A stretch of 64,000 nucleotides of DNA from Carnegiea gigantea (lineage: Eukaryota > Streptophyta > Magnoliopsida > Caryophyllales > Cactaceae), in the NCBI GenBank assembly GCA_029747015.1, contig JAKOGI010000329.1:625001-689000 (forward strand), written 5' to 3'. Positions within the stretch are counted from its first letter, which is position 1. Every line of letters begins with the position of its first letter. The notes under the pieces are model-generated. The model was not told the origin of the DNA. It searched no databases and was given only the letters and a program-made list of their open reading frames with translations. Shown here one piece after another: positions 23,148 to 36,089 of this stretch. Made by a program: the position numbers and the translations under genes.

Positions 23148-23430
23148 ACTCCCACTATAGATCCCCCTTTCGTGGGGTTTGGAGATATCTATATTTAGGC
23201 AGTCTTACCTCTTCAGGTATCTCTGCCCTTAAAGAAATAATTAAAACATCATAAAAGCACAAAAACATCATAACAAAGGTAGGTATCATACCTTAAATAT
23301 TGCTAATAACTCTGTTGAGCAAAGGTGATACTAACATACAAAAACACCGCAAACGCGAGCTAGGAAAAAAAAAGTAGCCAGTACCATACTCACCAAACTC
23401 CAACTATTCAGCAGCCAAAGGAATGTCATG
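23148..23430. other. Junction between LTR remnant and LINE
   Basis: Non-coding. It may contain the last bases of the Copia interior and the LINE 3' region. Nothing definite. Confidence 0.4.
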
Positions 23431-24740
23431 AAGCTAGCTACCAATGGTCCACAACCTTAATCCTCGACCTCCATAGACTCTTATCTTGAGGCATGTCTTC
23501 CATTAGCCGTAAAGATTTTAAGTCATGCTTAATCACCTGGTTTCAACTTTTCTTAGGCTGTCCTCTTCTTTTCTTACATTCCTGAAGGTTAATCATCTCA
23601 CAGGTGCATCCGCACTCCTCATCTTAACATCGTGATACCATATTAGTCTAATTTCTCTCGTATTATCATCTATAGGTGCCACTTTAGTTTTGTTTGTAAT
23701 CATCTGGTTCTTAATCCTATCCAATCTCGTATGGCCACACATTTACCAAATATCTGCATCTCTGCTACCATCAACCTCTAAACTTGGGTCCTTTTCATTA
23801 GCCACTACTCAAAGTCATACAACAATGTTGGTCTAATTACCATATGATAAATTTTAGCTTTGAATCCTACCGCCATTCTTTTATCACACAACACTCATGA
23901 AGTGTTTTTCCATTTTGTTAGAATACTTTCATACGAAAGTTAATGTCCTTGTTAATATCCCCTTTCTCTTGAATGATCAATTCCAAATATATAAATTCTC
24001 AACCCTTGGTATTACTAACCCATCAATAGTGTCTTCTCCACAATCGTCATCTACTCCACTGAAACTACATCATAAATATTCAATTTTGCATCTACTTATC
24101 TTAAAACCCTTAGATTTTAGGGTATGTCTCTATTACTCCAACCTAATGTTAATTTCATCCCTATTCTCATCGATAAGAACAATATCATCTTCAAATAATA
24201 TACACCATGGTGCCTCATCTTCAATCAATCCCTTTAGACTTTAGTGAGTGCCAAAAGAGAAGGACTTGAGCTTATCCCTGATGTAGTCCAACATCAACTA
24301 GAAATTCTTTTGTGTTTCCTCTAAATGTCCTAACACTAGTCTTAACCCCCTCGTATATATCCTTGATAACTTGGATATATGCAATCGACACTTCTTTCTT
24401 CCCCAAACACCTTTATAACACTTCGTGTGGTACTCTATCATAGGTTTTCTCTAAATCAACAAAAACCTTGTGGAGATCCTTTTTCATATCCCTTATAATT
24501 CCATAAACCTTGTAAGGAAGCGAATCGTCTCTCTGGTCGATCTAGCATAAAACCAAACTGATCCTCCGAAATTGAAATATTTTTTATCAACCTATGCTCG
24601 ATCACCATTTCCCACAATTTTATAGTGTAGCTAAACAGCTTAATGCCTTTATAATTGTTGCAATTTTGAATATCACATTTGTTCTATAGAGAGGGATAAC
24701 TATGTTGCATTTTCATTTTCAGGGTATCTTTGCAGTCCTA
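23430..24740 (-). pseudogene. RTE-type LINE fragment: RT and C-terminal part
   Basis: The minus-strand translation gives, in several frames: 'YKGIKLFSYTIKLWE', 'SEDQFGFM', 'KVFVDLEKTYDRVPHEV', 'GVKTSVRTFRGNTKEF', 'VGLHQGISSSP', then 'MVIRPTLLYDFE' and, near the C-terminus, 'QVIKHDLKSLRLMEDMPQD'. These are characteristic blocks of plant RTE-clade LINE reverse transcriptases. The endonuclease part is missing, so the copy is 5' truncated, as is common for LINEs. Frame changes and stops are frequent. Confidence 0.8.
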
Positions 24741-24765
24741 AAAGTGACATTTGTTCTATAGAGAG

Positions 24766-27178
24766 GGAACAATTTTTGATGGAAATTTTGAAACGAAAAA
24801 GTGTAGATTTTGGCGAAAAATTAGCCTACTGATGGAAATTTTGATAGAAATTATATCCGCCAAAAAATCATTGGTTGAAATTGATGTTTCGACTGACCTG
24901 TCAAAAATATTAACGGAAGATTTATGATGGACTGACAGTCCATCAAAATTTCAACTGATGGACCGTACTCACGAACTTGCAACTCGTCATTATGATTTTG
25001 ACGGACACTTAGTGTGTCAAAATACATTTTGATGAAAAATTTTAACAAAAACGTTTGCCTGTCAGACCTCCAAAGATTTCAGGTTTGGCTTGGTGGTACA
25101 TTTTTTATGGGTATTTTTGACGGACTCTGTCAAAAATTGTGACGAGAGCAAGATTTTCTGTCATAATTTTTGACCAAATCCGTCAAAAAATCCGTCAAAA
25201 ATTATCTTAAACTTTCAAATTTCAAACGTTCCTGAACATGCAAAGTGGAACAAAATGCACAAAATAATATAATGAAATTAGTATCATAAATTTATCAAGA
25301 ATTTAATAACATCTTATGGATCATATTTCGACAAAGGCCACTGAAATCAGAAATTGAATTCCCTTTTATTGACAAAAATTACAGCAAAGCAAAAAGTTAA
25401 AAATAATAAGACAAGATAATCTCTTTTGTTGATATCTCACAAATTCAATTAAACAATGCAAATTAGAATGACAAAATTAAAATTTTAAGCATTACAATTT
25501 AACAAACTCAAAGACATTTCATATTTATTCCCATTTAAACTCTCTTCTTCCCCTTCATTGTCATCTTCATCGAACCATCATTGAACATTCAGTTGAAGAA
25601 CCCAAACAAATTATGTTTGGAACATAGGTTTATAAATACATATGAAAAAAATAAGTCAGTTGGAGAATCCAAATAATAATATTTAAAAATAAATGAAATG
25701 GTAAAAAAATAATGATGAAATTTTAATCATAGAATTTTGAAATTTGAAATTTGAAATTGTGGGATTGAAAATATGAAAAAAATTATTCAAATTTCTAGAT
25801 CTGAAAGTTCCAAAATTTAAATCTTCGAATTTAAATTTTGAAATTTTTGGATCCAAAATATTAAAAACATTTATACGAATTTTTAAACTTGAAATTTTCA
25901 ATTTTAAATCTCGGAATTTAAAATTTGAAATTTTGGGATTGAAAATATGGAAAAAATTTGTTCGAATTTTTGAATCCAAAAATGCCAAATTTTAAATCTT
26001 GGAATTTAAAAATTGACATTTTGGTATCCAAAATATGAAAAGTTTTATACAAACTTCTAGATCTAAAAATTTCAAATTTTAAATCTTGGAATTTGAAATT
26101 TAACATTTTGGGATCGAAAATATGAAGAAAAATTATTCGAATTTTTGGATCCGGAAATGCCAAAGTTTAAGTGTTGGAATTTAAAATTTGAAAATTTTGG
26201 ATCCGAAATATGAAAAAAAACAACTATTCAAATTTTTAGATCAGAAAATTTTAAAATTTTAAATCTTGGAATTTGAGATTCGAAATTTTGGGATCGAAAA
26301 TATGGAAAAAGTTTGAACAAATCTTCAGATTCGAAAATTCGAATAAATTTCTCATAATTGTAAAGAAAATTCTAAAAAATTTACAAAAATGAGAGTGTGC
26401 ACGAAAATAGCCTTGTCATTAGTCTTCATATCTCCCAACTCAATCGATCGGTTGTATCCATGAATCTAGACCACAAGTCCCGATTGCAGCAGCACGAAAA
26501 GCACCACTCTCACCAACACTGGCTTGAACGAAAATATGGAAAGAAAGGCTAAAGAAGAAGGGAGAAGGGGGAATTGGAGTCTGGTTGAGGCGGTGGTTTC
26601 AGTTCAGGAAGGGGCGGTGGATGGAGGCTTGAAGAGTTTCAAGTGAAGTTTGAGGAAAGAGGAGAAAGTGTGAGACAACAGCGGGAGAGAGGGCAGGGAG
26701 GGAGGGTTATTTAGGGAGGCGGGACTGATTCTAAGAGAGAGAGGGCGGTGAGAATGGGGGGCATTTAATTTGGGGAGTTTGAAATTTGGGAGGAGAGCGC
26801 GTGATGTTTGGGCAGAAGAGATAGAGGTGGAGAGGGAAGAGTTCTACCTAAATTTTCTCATAGTTTTTGACAAAATTTTTGATAAGACCCGTCAAAATAA
26901 AGTCATGGGTATAGAATCCTGCAGAAATTGTGACGGGTCCTGTCACAATCATTGATAGGATCAAAATCCCAACCAGTGATTTTGACAGGGCTCGTCAAAA
27001 TTGTACAGCATTTTTTTGTATGAAGATTCCGTCAAAATTGCTCCACACTCGGTTAGAATTCGCATCGAGATCTGTGTGTATAGTGCTCCATCAATAAGTT
27101 TTCCTGTCCTTCAAAATTTCCGTCACACGTTTTGACAGATTAAAAACCCGTCAAAAAAATCCGTCAAAATCTAGTTCC
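24766..27178. mobile_element. Non-autonomous DNA element with TTTTGACGG repeats
   Basis: The left end GGAACAATTTTTGATGGA and the reverse complement of the right end, GGAACTAGATTTTGACGGA, look like imperfect terminal inverted repeats. Both sub-terminal zones (about 24770-25210 and 26860-27175) are packed with TTTTGACGG / CCGTCAAAA words in both orientations, the architecture of CACTA elements. The interior is non-coding: an 87-bp minisatellite (25690-26345) and a G-rich tract (26540-26830). No target duplication and no canonical CACTA end is visible, so the superfamily is uncertain and borders are approximate. Confidence 0.6.
25690..26345. repeat. 87-bp minisatellite, about 7 copies
   Basis: The landmark 'gg(g/t)at(t/c)(g/c)aaaatatg' recurs near 25761, 25848, 25935, 26022, 26109, 26198 and 26289. 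Spacing is 87 to 91 bp. Because 87 is a multiple of three, long open frames with a 29-residue period appear on the minus strand; they are probably not genes. Confidence 0.85.
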
Positions 27179-28961
27179 ATTCTTGTCTTCCACAAAGATT
27201 TATGTACTATTGTTAAAAAAAATGAAGATAAGTATAATTAATAACAAATGTTATCAAAATATAGACCTCCTGAATGATTCCTTATTAAGTTTTTTAGGTT
27301 GATGATACCGTAGTAATGAATAAGCTATTTGCAAACACAAAATACTCCATTTGAGTAGATAGTTGACTGCCCATATGGCAAATATTTGTACCAGGCCCTT
27401 TTCCCTTTGACTGAGAAATGACAGCCACAGGGAAGAACAGCGACTGACTAACAGCCATATTGAGATACAATAATTCATCACCTGGGCCAACGAGTTTTTA
27501 TCCATACTCCAAAGTGGTAAAACCCAGAGCAAAAATTAAGGGGGGAAACCACGTGAGTATATTCTGGGGTAGAATTTTAAGAGAGAAAGAGAGCCTGAGC
27601 GACGGAAAAGTGATACGGGTACCATATATAACGCATATAATGGGGGTTAGAAAGTGAGAGCCGTGTAAGAGGATCAGATAGACGTTATCACGTTAATTCG
27701 CATACCCCGCGTATAGACCTCAATGGACGCACTGTTGGGACATCTGGAAAGCCCTTAGTAGCCGCACTCAGCCATGAAAATCTAGGTCGCATAAAGAAAA
27801 AGATTTAATAAGATAGATAAAAATATCCCACACATCAGGTTCCTTTAATCTAATCCTTAGTGCCCATTATTTCTCTTTGAAGTAAAAAAGCTAGCTCACA
27901 GATTTCAGTTTATCCTCCCTTCTTTCCTGTCTTCCTGGAGTAGAAAGATACCGACATCCTACATTCTTTCTTTTTATTTTATTATTTTTTTTCAATAATG
28001 ACCTCAGAATAAGAATAATTGTATGTAAAGTTTTCGTATCATAACCATGTACAAATATATGTTATTGTGGGGGTAATGCAATAGTACAGAATATCATTTG
28101 TAAATTATGAAATGAGTTATTTATAATGAAAAGATGATGCAATTTCTTGATCACTTGCCTAAAATAATCCAAGATCTTGACTTAAACTAGTAGAAATGAT
28201 ATGATACCTAACTGTATAATTTAGTTTTAATGGTAGTGTAGTAATATAAAAATATTAATATCATGGTATACATCAATACAGAATTTCAAATCTTCCTAAA
28301 TATTTAAAAAATTTGTTTTTGAAACCATAAGTTATGATTTTGCTAACAAAATAATTATTTAACAAGTTATTGGATTTAATGACAAAGTGATGTTGTATAT
28401 GCAATTAGATCAACAATTACATTTGGTAGAATGAATCCAAAGATTTCCTATATTGATATTTGAAAAGACTATGTAGGAGTTAATGATCATAAATCATATT
28501 TGAATTCTGAGTAATATAATTTGCTAATTTAATCAAATAGACTAATTTATTTAGCAAGTGATTCTTTCTTTTTCTTTTAAGAAGGGTCAATAAAGATAGA
28601 CTATCAAAAATTAATAATCATAATCCTATTTAATGTCTGAATAATATAATTTGCTTAAGTCAATCAAATTCTCACTCTAGTTCATGAGATAATTTTGTTT
28701 TGATGATAAAAATGATTGCATAATTACAGAGGTATAAAGTTTCTTAACATACTATGAAGTTATGGGATAGGGTGATTGAGAACGGTTTAAGGATAGATAT
28801 TGAAATCTTATAGAACCAGTTCGGTTTTCTCCTATCTTTGTATAGTACAATCACACACACTATTTTACTTCCCCTATTTCGTTGCTACCTGCAATAGTGT
28901 AGGCATATCCCTTGAGTTATGATATTATATTTACCCTCCCCCCCCCCCCCCCCCAAAACAA
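27179..28961. other. Intergenic, no gene seen
   Basis: AT-rich. Contains a C-run of about 18 at 28937-28954, just before the SIRE-type Copia. No recognised coding or element ends. Confidence 0.55.
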
Positions 28962-28966
28962 AAATT

Positions 28967-30082
28967 TGAAGGTCCCAAGCCAATGTTAGATCACCATAGA
29001 GGGGGGTGAATATGGTGATCACTTAAAATTAAGACTTTATAAAAAGCTTCATGTACTTTGAATTTGTATAATCAATGTCACATATGACAACCTTGAGGGT
29101 TAGTCGCTGATGTCAGCGATAAACAGAATTAAAGTGCAGAAATAAAATGGGATAAAACACAGGATATTTTTACAGTGTTCATCCTTCCAAACAAGGCTAC
29201 TCACAGTCTAAGGCACTTCTTCTTTTAGGATTTAAACACCTCCACTTCTTGTTTACTTAAGAAGTACACACTAATAATCTTAGCTTTATAATGTATCTAG
29301 CATTCCAATGTTACACAACTTAAGCACCTCAGCTAGTACACTCACTAAGTATTGACCTCTCAATAACTAGCTACCCAAGTAATTTACCCAACTTACTTGT
29401 TATAATTCCCTTTTCAAATATTCAAATAAAGATCAATTACATAAGAATGATTTGCCTTTGAACTCTTTTCATGATGTAATTCTTTCTTATGGCTTGCAAT
29501 ATGCTTCAGTTGCACCTTTTATAGATTTGAAACAATTTTTAACAGTAGACTATTTCGTGCCGAGTCTTCAATGTGTTCTATCCAGAATCCAATGTCATTA
29601 ATTTGACCCTTGGCGCTTGATTATCGTAACTAATGGATCTTGATTGCTGAGAGAAGAGCTTGATTTGATCCCCAAAGATCATGCCACAATCAATCGAGAT
29701 GATTTACAAATAAATTCAAGATTGATTTATTACAACTTTTCAAAAGTGAATCAAATAAAATCTTTACAAGATCTCAGATAATAAGCAAAGATATATTGCT
29801 TTATAAGATATAATCCATTCAACAAGGCTTATTTCCAAATATATTACTAGCAATATATCTCAAAGTATAAGTCAATATATCATATACGTTGTTTTCACCA
29901 AAAATGATTGCGTCATGACCAAAGTAAAAGATTCTAACTTTGATACTCAACTCTTGCATAGTCAAGATTGGTTAGTGTAACTAAATGTATTCAAATTAAG
30001 CTTTTGTCGTTCACTCAAAACACCCATTGTCCTTGAGCTGTGACATTGAATGACATGGTTACTATCATTAAGGGAGTCTTCA
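28967..30082 (-). repeat. 3' LTR of SIRE-type Copia
   Basis: About 1.1 kb, alignable to 37318-38493 from 'aaggtccca' to 'gggagtcttca'. The adjoining interior (plus strand atctcgcctttctt) reads aagaaaggcgagat on the minus strand, a plausible polypurine tract. Confidence 0.85.
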
Positions 30083-32539
30083 ATCTCGCCTTTCTTGATG
30101 AAAGACAAAACGAAGCATACCGGTCATATGAGCATATCAAGCAATCATAGTACAATATAGCAAAATATAGCATAGTCAATCATAATAAGGACAAAACAGC
30201 GCCTCTAGTTACCTAACTGTGAATGCTAGAAGCTTTTCAAAGCCTTTCGAGTAGGCTTTGATCATTTCCTAGTCAATGTCCTCGAGTCTAGACATTTTCT
30301 CCCTTTTTTGTCTTTCATCAAAAAGGGAGGACACATACAAAATTTTTGGCAAAGCATTGTTTGAAAATATCCAAATCATTCAAAAAATAGAGAAAGAAAA
30401 GATTGTTTTTCAGATAAGAAAGAGAGAACATCAAGCTTGGCCATCTATTCAGGGGGCTGGAGAAGTTGACTTGGGTTCTTCTATGGCATTGAGAACAATA
30501 GTTTCTTCCCTAATGTCCTCCTCTTGACTCAGCTCAGCATGGGCGGTCTTCAATGTCATCACCAATCTCACTACGTTTACCCCAAACTTGTCATTCTTTC
30601 AAGGTCACTTCCTTTACCTACAGATCCAAGATAATACTTTTGGACTCAGTAGCACATTCTCACCTAACCCTTTGAGATATGTCAATGTCTACTTGATTAC
30701 GCCCTTACTAGCCTTTAGATTGGTGATCTCCCCCTTTATCTCCTTATGATCTTCCTTAAACCATTTTGTCTAGGGGGGAGGGATCACCTTAAGGTAGGGT
30801 TAAGGTAGGGTTTTCTCAATGTCATCGGTAAAAATCTCCACCTCATATTTCCAGTGTCTAAAGAGGAGAGGTTTAAACTCCAAGCTCTTGAGGTTGCTTT
30901 ATTAATGGTTGGGATCTGAGAGTTAAGGCGTTGTTCACCTTAAAGGGAAATTTGAAAGGCTTTGAATATGTGACTGAGGAGATTTGAGTATGGTAAGGGT
31001 AATTCCTTGATAGGTTACAAACCTTGGGCATGTATTCAAGGATAAGCTCCGCAAAATCCATAGAATACCCCTCCATAATGTTGTATTGGTTGTCTCCTTT
31101 GAGGATAGCGGGTATATGGTCACAACTAGAATATAGTAGAGGATCCTTGGGTCAGGGCATAAGATTGTGTAGGATTGGTTTGAGTTTTTGATCTTAAAGG
31201 GATGAGCATATTTGCCAAGGTAGAGTTTTTAGGCTTTAGGGGTTGACATTGAGGGGGGAATTTTGAAGGATGAGGGTTCAAATTTAAAATTCTCTTAATA
31301 AAGATAGTAGTAAGTGTGATGACATTGTCTTTAACTTTGGTGGTATAGTAGGTTCTACCCCTACTCTTGGGTTCCACCTTCTCAAAGTTAGCATAAAACA
31401 ATCTAGAGGATAAACTTCATCACTCACTTCAAAAAGACCCATAGAATCCAATTTCTCCAATTTCTAAGAAAAGAGAATTTTGCATGCCTTAAGAATTTGA
31501 AATCAGTGAATTTACAAAACACCAATTCCCTTTCTATCACATGGTTAAATCATTTTACCACCATGTTAGTGAACACATCAAGGGGAAGGTCAAGGAGCAC
31601 TAAATCTTCTAGAGATTTCAGTTTAGAGAAGGAGTTACCAGAGTTTGTAGACAATTGTGCCTCAGAGTCTAAGACAGTGTTGATCTCCCCGGACTTTAGC
31701 AGTCTGTGTTTGATGGCACTGCGGGTTCGCTTAGTCTGTGTGGAAAATACTTCAAAGGGGATACTTCTTTTGCATTTGGGAGACCTGGTTGAGAGGGTAT
31801 TAAGGTTTTTGATAGGAGAGAGTTAAGGGTTTGGGATTTTAAAGGAGAGAAAGGAAGACTAACGGGAGGTTAAGTGGTGAACAAGTATTGCTAGGGCACG
31901 CACACCCTTTTCATGGGGTTGAGGAGAGAGAAAAAGGGAGTGAGAGGTGTCGATTTTTGGAAGGTGTAGGATATAAAGGGATAGGATCAAGGGTGATTTT
32001 TGAGAAAAGGCATAATTGCCTTCCATGAATAGGATAAAGAAGCCGCCTTAGAGAGGTTAGGAAGATACCAAAAAATTGATTTTGAAAAGATTTTAAAAAA
32101 TCATGATTTTTAAAATATGGTATCTGTTGAGGAATTTAATTGATTTAAATTTCTAACATTAGCTACTTGCTATAATTGATATGTGTAACATAAATCAAAA
32201 GTCTAAGAACATGGATTTGATCTGGATTCTGAGATGCTGTCACGATGTCTGAACCAATGTCATTAGTTCTGTAACACTTTGTCACATTGAACTGTGAGGG
32301 ATCCTCCCCCTCAATTCATGCATCCATTTTCAACATGCCAAGTTCACTTCGAATAAAATTGAACAGATCTTCACCAAATGGTTTTAGAAAAATATCAGCT
32401 AATTGCCAATGTGAAGGAACAAATTCAATAATGATATTACCTTTCTCATCATGATTTCGTATGAAGTGATGTCTGACTTTAATGTGTTTGTTTCTTGAGT
32501 ACTAAACTGGATTTTTTGTGACATTTATTGCACTCATAT
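30083..32539 (-). pseudogene. Extra env-like region of SIRE-type Copia
   Basis: About 2.4 kb between RNase H and the 3' LTR, longer than ordinary Copia elements carry. The minus-strand piece 31401-31126 begins MFYANFEKVEPKSRGRTYY and continues 'TKVKDNVITLT'. This resembles the '(E)FYAN...V.G..I.L' pattern of the plant env-like/putative transposon protein domain found in SIRE and Athila elements. Further open pieces lie at 31123-30873. Function is unknown. All frames are broken. The family match is from memory of the pattern and not searched. Confidence 0.5.
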
Positions 32540-32902
32540 TATCACACCGAATATGAATATTTTTGAACATCAAAACTAATGTCTTGTAGCAATTGTCTGA
32601 TCTAGAGTATTTGAGCACATTATGCTCCTGCTACTATATATTTAGCTTCAGGAGTTGATAAAGCTACTGAACTTTGTTTCTTTGAGCACAATGAGACCAA
32701 GGAATTGATAGCATCTGAACATGCTTTTTTGATTGACCTTGTAGCCTTTATAATTCACATATGAATATCTAATGAGATTAAAATCTCTATCTTTAGGATA
32801 CCATAAACCAATGTCATTGGTTCCTGTAAGATATTTAAAAATCCTTTTGACTGCAGTTAGATGGGACTCTTTAGGAGCACTTAGAGCCTTGCACAAAGGC
32901 AT
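32540..32902 (-). pseudogene. SIRE-type Copia RNase H remnant
   Basis: Open from 32902 with 'KESHLTAVKRIFKYLTGTNDIGLWYPKD', 'YSYVNYKGYKVNQKS' (normally YSDADYAG, the catalytic acids lost) and a frame-shifted 'QFLG' block. Confidence 0.75.
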
Positions 32903-33129
32903 ATACTAAGCATAATATCTTATCTACTTGCTATTAGATAAAGTAGTGAGACAATCATTCCCCTATAGAACTTTTTTGATACTGATTTATCATTTGCATC
33001 AAGGTCCAACTTTGTATTCAATGCCATTGGAATACCAGCACGCTTGACATCATGAAGCTTGTATTTCTTCAAGAGTTCTTTTCACATACTTACCTTGGTT
33101 GATAAATTAATATTCCTGGACTGAAGCCC

Positions 33130-33917
33130 TAGGAAGAAGTTGAGTTTTGCCACCATACTTATCTCGAACTTTTTATCATCAAATTAGAGAACTCTCGACA
33201 TAGAACATTATTAGTGCCACCAAATATGATATCATCTACATGCATTTGAATGATGAGAAAGTCTTCCACCTTCGTTTTAATAAAAGGGTTTTTGCCAATC
33301 TTTCCTTATTTAAAATGATTTTCCAAGAGAAATTTGCTAAGCTGTTCATACCAAGCCCGTAGGGCTTGTTTTAAGTCATAAAGGGCTTTATAAAGCTTGA
33401 AAATATTATTTAAAAATTTAAGATTTTCAAAACCAGGGAGTTGCTCAACATAGACTTCTTCATTCAGAAAGCCATTTAAGAAAACACATTTGGCATCCAT
33501 CTGAAATAACTTAATGTCCATATGAGAAGCAAATGGAAGTAATATGTGGATAGCTTCTAATCTGGCCACAGGTGCAAAGGTCTCATCAAAGCTTATGCCT
33601 TCCTCTTGATTATACGCTTTTGCAACCAATCTGGCTTTGTTTCTCACCACTACTTCCAACCCATCTAACTTGTTCCTAAACACACACTTTCTCCTAATCA
33701 CTGGGTGGTCATCTGGTCTAGGTGTGAGGGACCAAACTTTGTTTCTCTCAAATTTGTTGAGTTCATCTTGCAATGTCAATGTCCAGTTTGTGTCATCCAA
33801 TGCCTCAGGAAAGTGCTTTGGCTCTATATGGGAAACAAATGAAATGAATGCATGGAAATTTCTCAATGATAAATAAGTCCTTATACATGTGTTTAGGCTA
33901 ATGAGCAAATTATCCAA
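33130..33917 (-). pseudogene. SIRE-type Copia reverse transcriptase remnant
   Basis: An open 203-aa stretch with '[20 protein letters not shown]', '[28 protein letters not shown]', '[19 protein letters not shown]' and '[12 protein letters not shown]'. The next frame has 'MHVDDIIFGGTN', the catalytic YVDD with Tyr changed to His. This is the best-preserved coding block of the element. Confidence 0.85.
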
Positions 33918-34179
33918 CAGATGGGTAGATTTATATTTGAATCCCCTCTTTCGTTCACTGGAGTGGTTTTGATCTTAACACTAGCTACTTGAGGATGACA
34001 CCATGCTCATGTTATGAGCTTGGGGTCTTGCATATACATCTTGTAAGGTTTCTAGAGCAGCTTCAATGTCATCAGGTTGCCTTGGTCATCCTGATCTGGA
34101 TATTGGTCTACATTGCTAGGAGTGCATCAGCAATTACTATTGTCCAAGGCTCTTTCATCTTCATCACCTGCATATTTAA

Positions 34180-35320
34180 TTAGCTGAAACTCATCAAATA
34201 AAGATGAACTAGTAAGACATTGTTAGTTTCATCAAAGATAACATGAATGGATTCCTCAATGACCTTAGTACATTTATTGTAAACACAATATGCCTTACTA
34301 ACAGAGAAATAACCAACAAATATGCTTTCATCACTCCTTAGATCAAATTTACTAAGATTTTCCTTACTATTGATCTGGATGAAGAACTTACTTCCAAAGG
34401 CTTTAAAATATGATATATTTGGTTTGTTGTCTTTGAACCATTCATATGATGTCTTTTTAAGGATTGGTCTGATGCGACATCTAATAAGTACATAATTTGT
34501 AGTGTTAATAGCCTCATCCCATACTGATTTTGGAAGATCATTTTGACATATCAATGTTCTGGCCATGTCTTCCAGTGTTAGATTCTTCCTTTCAACAACT
34601 CCGCTTTGCTATGGTATCCTAGGTGCTAAAAAGTTATGTAAGATTCATTCTTGTCAAAGTTTTTAATGAACTTATTTTAGTTAAATTCTCTTCCATGGCC
34701 AATTCTTATAGCAATCACAGGTAAGTTTTTTGAGATTTATAATTTCCTGCATAACTTTACAAACTCCTTGAGAGCTTCTATTTTATCCTTAAAAAAGATC
34801 ACCCATGTGAATATAGAGTAATCATCTACTATAACAAATATACATGAACTACCTCCTAGACTTCTAATGCAAATTGGTCCACATAGGTACATATGTAAAA
34901 ATTCCAAGCACCTTGAGATAGACACACTTTTTAAGGGTTTGAAGGAAGCATGCACTTGCTTACCTATAACACATGCACTATGCACATGGCCTTTCTCAAA
35001 TTTTTAAGGGGGTAGCCCCCTTACTAAATTGTGCTTGACTAACTTATGAAGAGTGTATGTGCTAGCATGTCCCAATCTATGATACTAAAGCCATACATCA
35101 TCAACAGATGCTTTTAGATAAGGGAGATGCATAAGAGAGACATGATCAGGGCTCATGGCATAAAGATTGTCTAATCTAGTGTCATACAATACAATATCAT
35201 TGGATTTGGCAATTTTAACAAGACATTAAGATTCATCAAATCATACATAGTTTCCCTTATCACATTGTTATGAAATGCTCAATAAGTTGTATTTCAAGCC
35301 ATCAACCAAATAAACTTTGT
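34180..35320 (-). pseudogene. SIRE-type Copia integrase remnant
   Basis: Pieces: a 'KVYLVDGLKYNLLSIS' block just upstream; 34985-34737 with the zinc-binding 'C..C..GKQVHASFK' motif and catalytic-core start 'FLHMYLCGP' (the usual H-x-D-L-C-G-P with Asp changed to Tyr), then 'VIVDDYSIFTWVIFF'; then 34566-34180 with 'ARTLICQNDLPKSVWDEAINT' and 'FVGYFSVSKAYCVYN'. It would have inserted the cDNA into the host genome. The changed core Asp and the frameshifts make it inactive. Confidence 0.8.
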
Positions 35321-35449
35321 CAATACAGCTTGTAGATTTCTTAACAATCTTGCTAATGCCAAGCGTTATAACTCGACCATTGTATCCAAAGGTCATTTTA
35401 CCTATTTTTGTTTATGAAATTCAGTAAACATTAAGGCATCCTAGTCATA

Positions 35450-35887
35450 TGTCATTAAACACCCACTGTCCAAGTACTAAAGACTACTCTCGACTTTGAA
35501 ACATACCTGTACGAGCAGAAATCAAACATTCCTACATTCTTTGGTGGCAGAAATTGGGTGAGGATGACCAATGTCCTGTTTCAAGGACATTAACCCTTTG
35601 GGCAACCATACTTATAGGATTCTAGGGTAAGAGATCTTTTTATTATTGAATTTATTGTCTTGTTTATGACCTATATCAGGGTCATAGTATCTTGGATACA
35701 TATAGCCAGAGTAGCTATGGCTCCTTCGATAAATAGTATGCCTATGGTAATTGTAACCAAGGTTACTGTTTTTGGAGCCTAACCAACTTTGTAATTGCTT
35801 TTGTGCTGTCTTTCTAATAAAGAAGTGCTTGTATGGCCTTTCCTCATTATTTGGGTTGAAACCAAGGTCTTCCTTATTGAAGGACAT
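35450..35887 (-). pseudogene. SIRE-type Copia protease region
   Basis: The open piece 35887-35612 is a Tyr/Asn/Lys-rich linker. Downstream, near 35459-35476, the minus strand reads Y-L-D-S-G-C, the catalytic D-S-G of Copia proteases, followed after a frame change by a 'HMT'-like remnant. The active-site triplet therefore survives, although the frame does not. Confidence 0.65.
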
Positions 35888-36089
35888 ATATTAGGATCCA
35901 AGTGATTTGTCCAAATTCTATTATCTCTTTGTAAGTTTCAAGACAAACATGTGAGAATCATCACACTTGTTTTATAAAACAATTTTCTCATTCTCAAAGG
36001 TCACTAATCTTGGTGTGTAGATTTTCACAAGATCTTTGCAAGTTCTCATTTACTTTTTTCAGGAATTTGTTTTCCTTTTAAGTGCCTTA

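Noticed and set aside
30276..30527. Plus-strand 83-codon frame
   Set aside because: It lies antisense to the SIRE-type element's extra region and resembles no family.
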